From assembly GCA_021414185.1 (NCBI GenBank), contig JAIOOZ010000304.1:1-37455 (forward strand): DNA of 37,455 nucleotides, written 5' to 3'. The stretch comes from Betaproteobacteria bacterium. Lineage in GTDB: Bacteria > Pseudomonadota > Gammaproteobacteria > Burkholderiales > SG8-41. Positions 15,701 through 22,953 of the stretch are shown piece after piece; the first letter of the stretch is position 1, and the number at the start of each line of letters is the position of its first letter. The position numbers were made by a program, and so were the translations under genes. The notes under the pieces were generated by a model that saw only the letters and a program-made list of their open reading frames with translations, had not been told where the DNA came from and searched no databases.

Positions 15701-18700
15701 CTACTTCGCGCCGTCTCCGACCAGCGAGAACGGCGCCCAGAACATCGGGTGCGCATAGGAGTAACGCATTTTGCCGCTGTTGTCGCTCGCGCCCGGCCCG
15801 TCGATTAACGCGAGCATGGCCTGACGCAGCGCTTGCGCGCGGGTGAGATTCGGGTCTTGCATCTGCCGCCGGAACAACTCGGTGGTCAACAAGCGCGCCG
15901 AGACGGATTCCACGGGCCAGTTGGAAACCAGCAGCGCTCGCGCGCCGGCGTAGAAAAACGCGCGCCCGAGTCCCGACACTGCCTCGCTGCCCGCGCCGTC
16001 GCCCGCCGCAGTGTTGCACGCCGAGAGCACCACCCAGTCGGCGTTGAGCTTGAGCGCCAGGATCTCGTCCATGCTGAGCAGCCCGTCGCCGTCGCCGTCG
16101 GCAACCGCCGGCGCCGACAACGCCAGCGCCGGCTGCGTCAAGCCGTCGAGATCGCCCGGCACCAGTCCGTGGGTCGCAAACGCGATCACGCGCCGGTTCG
16201 ACAGATCCATGCGCTTCACCGTGCGCTCGCTCGCCGTCTGGCCGAGGAAAACATCCTGTGCAGGGTCGGCCTTCAAGGCCTGCGCTATTTCACGAATTTC
16301 ATCGGCGGTGTCGGGCAGGCGGGCCAGTTGCGCGAGCGTCGATGAATTCGCCACGTGCTTCCCCACCACGGAAGGTGGTGCACCCGCCTCACTTGCCGGC
16401 AGGCCGTCCATCGACGACGCCGTGGCTTCCACGCGCGCGATCGCGAGGTTACGCAGTCCGAGGTCCGCGCTTGCCAGTTGCACGCGGCTTTCACGAGCCG
16501 CTTGCGCTTGCTGCTCCTTGCTGAAGTACGGATCGCCGAAGCCGGCGAAGGCACGTCGCGCCGCATCCCCCGGCGGCAGCTTGCGCAGGGTTACCAGCGT
16601 GTTGACCGACGGCAATTGCGTGATCGCCACGCGCCGCACCAGCCACGGCACCGCCTTGTACTGCGCGAACATGACGCTGGTGCCGCCGGCTTCAGCAGCG
16701 GCGCCGGTCGGCAACAGCGCGAATGGAAGCTGCCCCAGCGCACCGTGCGGCACGATCAACAGGCTCTGCGCATCCTTCCACGCGGGCTCCACCGGCTTGA
16801 GTAACGCGTCGTAGACCTGTTGCCCGCGCGCAAGATCGAAGCTCGGTATTTGCGCGAGCCCGGTCGCGCCCGAATCGAGCGCCCTGCGTAACCTCCCCAC
16901 GATATCGATAAACTGCGCTTCGCCGAGTGGTGCCATGGCCAAAACGGGCTCGCCCTGCCGGGGTACTGCCCACACGTAAGTCTGGTCCGCGCCGACGTAG
17001 ATCGAGATCAGGGTCTCGCCCGCCTGCAATGCGGCCTGCGCTTCGCGCACCGTGGTGGGCTTGGGGTCGATCAGATTGGCATAGTCGGGAAAGCGCCGCT
17101 CAATTTCGGTCCGCAGTTGCGCGCGCTCGCTGCGCAACGCTACGATCGCGGCACGCATATCGGCCACCACCTTCGGCAACTGCTGGTCGCGTGGCGCCGA
17201 CGCGAGCCGGTTCACCAGGTCCGTCAACACGCCAAGGCGATGCTGGCCATCCTGTTCGCGGCGCGCGAGTTCAGCCAACTGCGGGTCGCGGATCGAAGCG
17301 CGCGTGGCGCTCGAGCTCAACGCGCGCTGCACCTGGCTGCCGCGCGCCACGTCGGCAAGACGGAACGATTCGGCCACCGCTTCCTGACCGGGAGACCCCT
17401 GGGTCAGCAGTGCAATGTACGCTTCCAGGATGCGCGTGAGTCGCAGCGCGCGCGCAATACCGCTGCTTTCTTCGCCGCCCTGCTCCTGGCGCGCAAGTTG
17501 CAGCAGTACCGGCACCGCCATTGCGAATTCCCGCGATGCCCCCGCGCGGTCCCCGCTCGCGGCAAGCGCGATGGCGAGATACCCGCGCAACTCCGCGACC
17601 GAGTAGTCCTGATCACCCAGCCGCGCGCGCGCCGTATCGAACAGTTGCTGCAGCATCGCCGCCGCTTTGGCGGCCTCGCCCGTCATCGTCAGCGCATAGC
17701 CCCAGTTCAGATCGCCAGTGCCGAACTTTTGCAGCAGCAACGGATCACGCGCGAGCCCTTCCTGCATCGCTTCGTACACTGGCAGCGCCTCGCGATACTT
17801 GCCCTGCGCGACGAGCGTCGCGCCGTAGATCTTGCGTGTTTCGGCGAGCCTGATCGATTCAGGAACGACGCCAGTCTTCTCAAGGGTGTCGACCGCGATG
17901 CGCGAAAGCGACTCTGCCTCGCGATAGCGGCCTTGCTCGGACACGACGCGCGCGAGCCGGCCCACAGTAGAGGCGCTGGCCGTCGAAAAGCGTCCGAAAA
18001 GGCGCAGATTGCGCATCAGCACATCGCGATAGGCGGCTTCCGCATCGGCGAGCCGGCCAAGTTGCACTAGCGCGTCGGCGCGATCCTGCTCCTGGAGGTT
18101 TCGGAAAAAGTGGAATTGCCCGGGCGTCCCGAGTTCGCCGCCCCTTTTTTTGATGAGGCCCAAATAGGCTTCCTGGTTTTCATCCATCAGCGCCACCGCC
18201 TTCCCGTAGGCCTGCGCCGCTGCCGCATATTTACCCTCGGCAAGGGCAACGTCTCCCCGCGTGCGCTCGACCGTGGCGCCAAAACGGCGCCGGTACGCCA
18301 CGTCCCAACTCGACATGGACGACAACGATCTCTCCGCCAGCGCGAGGCTTTCTTTTGCCGTGGCGAGGTCGCCGAGGGCCGCGTTGATGCTGGCGACACC
18401 CTGATAAGCAGCGATCAAAAAGGCAGGGTTTGGACGCGCCGTTGAGCGCGTCACGCTCAGCAATTGCTCGGACAGGCGCAGTGCATTGACATAGTTACCC
18501 CCGCCCCGTTCCATTATCGACAGCTCGAACAGCACGCGGCCTTCGATATTGGAGTCTGGTTGCCCGCCAAGACCGCTCGTCATGCCTTTCGCGTGCTCGG
18601 CGGCGATGCGCAAGTCGGCAATGTGGCTGCTCATCATGCCGAGTTCCCCGCGCGCGCGGGAGCGCTCGAAATAGAACCGCGCGAGCGCCGCCTTGTCGGC

Positions 18701-18970
18701 GCCCGCCGGCGGCTCGAGATTCGCCGCCTCTGTCGCGCGCGCTATCCTGGCTGGATCCGGCTGGTAGCTGTCGAGCAGCGCGTTGATGTCTTCGATGTTG
18801 CGCGGTGGCGCGGGGTAGCGACCGGACACTACGGATTCAAGATCCGCCGCCGGGAGCGGCTGCGCGCCCGCTGCCGAGCCGGCCGGCAGGCCACCCGCGG
18901 TCAGCGCAACCAGCGCAATGCACAGGCCCTGCGGGAAAATCTGGCGACGGCGGCTGGATGTCGGGTTCAT
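15701..18970 (-). CDS. Exported TPR-CHAT domain protein
   Basis: This 1089-residue protein starts with a signal peptide (basic MNPTSSRRR, hydrophobic core ALVALTAGGL, cleavage near SAAGA-QPL). Residues 60-520 or so are helical and TPR-like, with repeated A-x3-Y/A patterns. The C-terminal CHAT (caspase HetF-associated) domain fills about 740-1089. The caspase-like dyad is intact: His934 in FATHGLVPG and Cys985 in LSACNTAAGDG. The late family signature LVSNWPVESVSARLL is present. Between His and Cys, residues 958-969 (DGDGDGLLSMDE) match an EF-hand loop. A strong GAGGAGGAGG ribosome-binding site precedes the ATG. CHAT proteins are proteases or scaffolds in signalling and defence. Substrate and role are unknown here, and no dedicated partner is adjacent. 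Confidence 0.88.
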   Translation of the reverse strand: MNPTSSRRRQIFPQGLCIALVALTAGGLPAGSAAGAQPLPAADLESVVSGRYPAPPRNIEDINALLDSYQPDPARIARATEAANLEPPAGADKAALARFYFERSRARGELGMMSSHIADLRIAAEHAKGMTSGLGGQPDSNIEGRVLFELSIMERGGGNYVNALRLSEQLLSVTRSTARPNPAFLIAAYQGVASINAALGDLATAKESLALAERSLSSMSSWDVAYRRRFGATVERTRGDVALAEGKYAAAAQAYGKAVALMDENQEAYLGLIKKRGGELGTPGQFHFFRNLQEQDRADALVQLGRLADAEAAYRDVLMRNLRLFGRFSTASASTVGRLARVVSEQGRYREAESLSRIAVDTLEKTGVVPESIRLAETRKIYGATLVAQGKYREALPVYEAMQEGLARDPLLLQKFGTGDLNWGYALTMTGEAAKAAAMLQQLFDTARARLGDQDYSVAELRGYLAIALAASGDRAGASREFAMAVPVLLQLARQEQGGEESSGIARALRLTRILEAYIALLTQGSPGQEAVAESFRLADVARGSQVQRALSSSATRASIRDPQLAELARREQDGQHRLGVLTDLVNRLASAPRDQQLPKVVADMRAAIVALRSERAQLRTEIERRFPDYANLIDPKPTTVREAQAALQAGETLISIYVGADQTYVWAVPRQGEPVLAMAPLGEAQFIDIVGRLRRALDSGATGLAQIPSFDLARGQQVYDALLKPVEPAWKDAQSLLIVPHGALGQLPFALLPTGAAAEAGGTSVMFAQYKAVPWLVRRVAITQLPSVNTLVTLRKLPPGDAARRAFAGFGDPYFSKEQQAQAARESRVQLASADLGLRNLAIARVEATASSMDGLPASEAGAPPSVVGKHVANSSTLAQLARLPDTADEIREIAQALKADPAQDVFLGQTASERTVKRMDLSNRRVIAFATHGLVPGDLDGLTQPALALSAPAVADGDGDGLLSMDEILALKLNADWVVLSACNTAAGDGAGSEAVSGLGRAFFYAGARALLVSNWPVESVSARLLTTELFRRQMQDPNLTRAQALRQAMLALIDGPGASDNSGKMRYSYAHPMFWAPFSLVGDGAK

Positions 18971-19113
18971 GCCCTCCTCCTCTACGTTGCGCGCATGCGA
19001 CGCGTGGTCACCCGCCCGACGATTCGCGGCTCGACAGTGCGCGAGCCCAGACTGGCCCTCACAATACCAGCTTTCGCGCGCGAATCCCGCCCCGGCGCTT
19101 CGCCACGAAACGT

Positions 19114-20259
19114 TCAGCGCTCATTGCGAGTGAGCTTCCATTGCAGCAGCAGCATTCCGCCAAGCGCGCACACAGCCGCGCCGCTGAACGTACTCACCGC
19201 GCCGAAATGCTCCCATGCATATCCCGCGTACAACCCGCCCAGCGTGCCGCCCAAGCCGAATGTGAGGCTGGTGTAAATCGCCTGGCCACGCGCCTGGTTG
19301 CGGCCGCGGAAAAAGCGGTGCACGTAACCGAGTGCCGCCGCATGAAACGAGCCGAAGGTCGCGGCATGCAACGTTTGCGCGATCAGCAGCAACGCCAGGT
19401 TGTCGCCGCAGGATGCGATGATCGCGAAGCGGATGGCGGCGAGCCCGAAACTGGCAATCAGCACCTGGCGCAGCGTAAAAGCGCGGAACAAATGCGCCAT
19501 CCAGAAGAAAATCGCGATTTCGCAGATCACGCCCAGCGACCACAGCCAGCCGACCGCGCCCTTGGTGTAACCGTAGCCAACCAGGTGGATCGAGTAGAAC
19601 GTGTAATACGGCCCGTGCGCAACCGCCATCAGCGCGCACGCCACGATCAACGCAATGACCTGCGGCTCGCGCATGACGTGCGCAATCGGCGTGTGATCGT
19701 GCGCATGCGCCTCCTGCGGCGCTTCGGGAACCAGCAACAGCAATATGGTTACGCCGGCGAGGATCGCCAGCATGATCCACAGCAGCACGGCAATTGGCAC
19801 GACGTCGAGCACGTAACCCACGATCAGCACCGCTGCGATGAAGCCGAGCGAGCCCCACACGCGGATGCGCCCATACTCCGTGCTGCGCGCACCGAGATGC
19901 GAAAGTGTCGTGAGTTCGACCTGCGGCAGCGCCGCGCTCAGAAAAAAACTCATCAGCAACACGATGGCGAACAACGCTTCGAAGCTCTGGGCGGCAAACA
20001 GTCCGCAGTAGACCGCGGTACCGATGGCGGTGCAGATACGCGCAACGCGCAAGCGATGTCCGCCGTGATCGGCGAGCCATCCCCACAAATGCGGCGCGAC
20101 GATACGCACCAGTTGCGGCAGCGCCAGGATCGCGCCGATCCCGGCGGCAGCGATGCCGAGCGAACTCAGGTAAAGGCTGAAATACGGCGCGAACGCACCG
20201 AGATAGGCGAAGTAGAAAAAATAAACGCCGGCGAGCCGCCAATAAGGCAATGCGTGCAT
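19114..20259 (-). CDS. MFS permease of the PPP/HcaT-like (MFS_1_like) type
   Basis: This 381-residue protein is an inner-membrane transporter with about 12 hydrophobic helices. It starts MHALPYWRLAGVYFFYFAYL, and the loop between helices 2 and 3 reads WGWLADHGGHRLRVARI. That pattern is typical of the 3-phenylpropionate/nucleoside-proton symporter-like branch of the major facilitator superfamily. A second conserved loop, STEYGRIRVWGSLGF, supports the same branch. It follows aroC by 33 bases, a pairing that suggests cotranscription but not a defined substrate. The substrate cannot be inferred from sequence. Confidence 0.86.
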   Translation of the reverse strand: MHALPYWRLAGVYFFYFAYLGAFAPYFSLYLSSLGIAAAGIGAILALPQLVRIVAPHLWGWLADHGGHRLRVARICTAIGTAVYCGLFAAQSFEALFAIVLLMSFFLSAALPQVELTTLSHLGARSTEYGRIRVWGSLGFIAAVLIVGYVLDVVPIAVLLWIMLAILAGVTILLLLVPEAPQEAHAHDHTPIAHVMREPQVIALIVACALMAVAHGPYYTFYSIHLVGYGYTKGAVGWLWSLGVICEIAIFFWMAHLFRAFTLRQVLIASFGLAAIRFAIIASCGDNLALLLIAQTLHAATFGSFHAAALGYVHRFFRGRNQARGQAIYTSLTFGLGGTLGGLYAGYAWEHFGAVSTFSGAAVCALGGMLLLQWKLTRNER

Positions 20260-20292
20260 TGCGCTACACCGCGCGAAGCCTGACGCCGCGCG

Positions 20293-21456
20293 TCACGCTT
20301 CGTCGGGATCGGGGTTCTCGGTGGCAGCCGCCGCGCGCAGTCGCGCGACCACGTCGCCCGGCGCCTGCGCCGCAATTTTCGGCGTCGCGCACTGCACATC
20401 GCCGTTTTGCGCGCGATGGCGCAATGCGTGGTCCATCAGGGTCAATGCCAGCATCGCTTCGCAAATCGGCGTCGCGCGTATGCCGACGCAGGGATCGTGC
20501 CGCCCGTGCGTCTCGATGGTCGTCGCATTGCCTGCCTTGTCGATAGTGCGGCGAGTGAGCCGTATGCTGGACGTCGGCTTGACGGCAACATTGACGATGA
20601 CATCCTGCCCGGTCGAAATGCCGCCGAGTATGCCGCCCGCATTGTTGGTGAGAAAACCCTGCGGCGACATCTCGTCGGAATGCTCGGTGCCTTTTTGCGC
20701 GACCGCCGCGAAACCGGCGCCGATCTCCACGCCTTTGACGGCGTTGATGCTCATCATGTTGTACGCGATATCGGCATCGAGCTTGTCGTACACCGGCTCG
20801 CCCCAGCCGACCGGCACGCCGGACGCAATGGTGGTGATTTTCGCGCCGACCGAATTACCGGACTTGCGCAGCTTGTCCATGAATTCTTCGAGCTGCGGCA
20901 CGGCGTCCGCATCCGCGACGAAAAACGGGTTGCTGCCAACGACATCCCAGGTTTTGAACGGCACTTCAAGCGGCCCCAGTTGCGACAGATAGCCGCGCAC
21001 CACGATCCCGTATTTTTCACGCAGCCATTTTTTCGCCACCGCCGCCGCGGCAACGCGCACCGCGGTCTCGCGCGCCGATTGCCGTCCGCCGCCGCGATAA
21101 TCGCGGATGCCGTACTTCTGCCAGTAGGTGTAATCGGCGTGGCCGGGACGAAACGAGTCCTTGATCTTCGAATAGTCTTTGCTTTTCGCATCCACGTTGC
21201 GGATCAGCAATCCGATCGGCGTGCCGGTCGTCTTGCCTTCGAACACGCCGGACAATATCTCGACGATGTCGTCCTCGCGGCGCTGCGTGACGTGGCGCGA
21301 GGTGCCGGGCTTGCGGCGGTCTAGATCGAGCTGGATATCGGCTTCCGACAATTCCATCCCCGGCGGGCAACCGTCAACCACGCAGCCGATCGCCGGCCCG
21401 TGACTCTCGCCGAACGAAGTCACGCAAAACAGTTTGCCGAGTGTGCTGCCTGACAT
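20293..21456 (-). CDS. aroC: Chorismate synthase
   Basis: AroC eliminates phosphate from EPSP to form chorismate, the precursor of aromatic amino acids and folate, and needs reduced FMN. At 387 residues it is slightly longer than the roughly 360 typical, because of a C-terminal tail rich in Ala, Asp and Glu. The N-terminus contains SFGESHGPAIGCVVDGCPPG, and the family signatures YRGGGRQSARETA and IGAGFAAV follow. The chorismate pathway feeds the trp genes and folC in this window. It lies 57 bases after the DUF3999 gene, on the same strand. Confidence 0.96.
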   Translation of the reverse strand: MSGSTLGKLFCVTSFGESHGPAIGCVVDGCPPGMELSEADIQLDLDRRKPGTSRHVTQRREDDIVEILSGVFEGKTTGTPIGLLIRNVDAKSKDYSKIKDSFRPGHADYTYWQKYGIRDYRGGGRQSARETAVRVAAAAVAKKWLREKYGIVVRGYLSQLGPLEVPFKTWDVVGSNPFFVADADAVPQLEEFMDKLRKSGNSVGAKITTIASGVPVGWGEPVYDKLDADIAYNMMSINAVKGVEIGAGFAAVAQKGTEHSDEMSPQGFLTNNAGGILGGISTGQDVIVNVAVKPTSSIRLTRRTIDKAGNATTIETHGRHDPCVGIRATPICEAMLALTLMDHALRHRAQNGDVQCATPKIAAQAPGDVVARLRAAAATENPDPDEA

Positions 21457-21513
21457 GATGTTCTCGTATCGACCCGAAAAAACAGATTACGAGTTTAACA
21501 TAGCGCGTCCTGA

Positions 21514-22953
21514 CTACTTCGCCGCGTCGTCGCGCTCCGCCGCTTTGGCGCCTGCCGCCAGCTGGCGCATCAGCCGCCAAGCCATCGCGCCAAGTATCAG
21601 CACGCCGACGACCAGCGCGCCCCACAGGCTCCAGCGCTTCCAGTCGATGGCCGCGCGCAAGCGCTCGGCCCCGCCGAGTTCGTTTTGCGGAAAAGCCGCC
21701 GCATGACGCACGTTTACTTTTTGCGCAGCGGAAGTTTTCGCGGCCTTGATCGATTGGACCGCGTCTTCGCGGTAGCCCGGCACCAGCGTCTCGATCGCAA
21801 AAGCCGCGGGCTTCGCGCCGCCATTGCCGTACGCCAGCAGGAAGGGCGGCGCGCCGCGCGCGCTGAACACCAGGCGGTGCGGCAGCCAGCCCGCCTGTAT
21901 CTGCGGCAGGCCGGACCCGATGCCGCCGCCGCGCTGATCGACGCGCAAGAGCCAGTAACGGTCGGCCGTCACGCCGATGGCAAGGTCAGGGCTGGTGATT
22001 TCGCCACTCTGCTGGCGCAAGCGGTAAGCAACACCGCGCGCCACCGTGCGCCACGACTTTTCGGTCGCGTCCCGCGCCAGCAGTTCGAACTGCGCGACGG
22101 TATTCAGCTCCGGCAACTCGAAACGGATACGGTCTATCGGCGCATGGGCGCGCGTATCGAACACGTATTCGCCGGGTTTCTCGCCCTGCACTGCTTTGAA
22201 CGGCGCCCATTCGCGCGGAACATCGACGACCTTGTCGGCAAGCTCCCCGCGCACCATGGTGAGTTCAGGCTCAGCCTGCCCCCTGCCGTCGGCGAGCCAC
22301 GACAAGCGCAGATATTTCAGCTTCTGCTGCGGCAGCTCGATGCGCTTCTGTTCCAGCTTCTGGCCGCCGACTTCCAGACTGAGCAGGGGCGCGCCCGTAA
22401 CCAGCGGGCGCCATGCTGCGAGGTCATCGCTGCCATCGACCCTGAGCTTGCCCGAAAATCCGCCCGCCTCTGCTTTCCAATCCACGTCGAGCGCGCGCAA
22501 CGCGCGTTCGAGCGCCGTATTGTCGATGAGATAACCGGCCACGCGCGACTGCTTGTCGCTCGGACGCGCACCGCCGGAGGACATGACATTCACGCTCACG
22601 GCGCCGCCTGCGCTGCGTTGCACGCGGATCGACAGGGCATCAACGTTCTCGCCGGACTGTGCGCGCAACGGGAACAAAGTGAGTTTCTGCAGCGGCTGCG
22701 CCTCGCTGCTGGTCGCGCGACGCGGCCGCCACGCATGCGGCACCACCTCGCCGGCTCCGTTGAACACGCGCACATCGCCGAGGTCCGCGCGCGCAACGCC
22801 TTCGTACAGCGTCACCGGCGCCACTACTTCGTAAAGCGCTTCGCTGCCGTCGGCGTCGATAACGGCGCCGTACGCAAAGTCGGCGGGCTGCTCCGCGGCC
22901 AATGCAGGCGCCGCACAAAACATCGCTATCCCGGCAATGGTCCACGCTTTCAT
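21514..22953 (-). CDS. DUF3999 family periplasmic protein with C-terminal anchor
   Basis: This 479-residue protein has a signal peptide (MKAWTIAGIAMFCAAPALA, cleavage before AEQ). A large beta-rich periplasmic part follows, then one C-terminal transmembrane helix (about 441-462) and a short charged cytoplasmic tail. The start ATG 22953 has a strong AAGGAGG ribosome-binding site and overlaps the stop of the upstream DUF2339 gene as ATGA. The frame is open for another 1.4 kb upstream, but that region is the shadow of the DUF2339 gene. DUF3999 and DUF2339 genes commonly sit together. No enzymatic motif was recognised; a role in the envelope is an inference. Confidence 0.8.
   Translation of the reverse strand: MKAWTIAGIAMFCAAPALAAEQPADFAYGAVIDADGSEALYEVVAPVTLYEGVARADLGDVRVFNGAGEVVPHAWRPRRATSSEAQPLQKLTLFPLRAQSGENVDALSIRVQRSAGGAVSVNVMSSGGARPSDKQSRVAGYLIDNTALERALRALDVDWKAEAGGFSGKLRVDGSDDLAAWRPLVTGAPLLSLEVGGQKLEQKRIELPQQKLKYLRLSWLADGRGQAEPELTMVRGELADKVVDVPREWAPFKAVQGEKPGEYVFDTRAHAPIDRIRFELPELNTVAQFELLARDATEKSWRTVARGVAYRLRQQSGEITSPDLAIGVTADRYWLLRVDQRGGGIGSGLPQIQAGWLPHRLVFSARGAPPFLLAYGNGGAKPAAFAIETLVPGYREDAVQSIKAAKTSAAQKVNVRHAAAFPQNELGGAERLRAAIDWKRWSLWGALVVGVLILGAMAWRLMRQLAAGAKAAERDDAAK

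Noticed and set aside
15505..15756. Possible 83-residue gene between leuC and the CHAT gene
   Set aside because: It overlaps the end of the CHAT gene, lacks a convincing ribosome-binding site and has no family resemblance.
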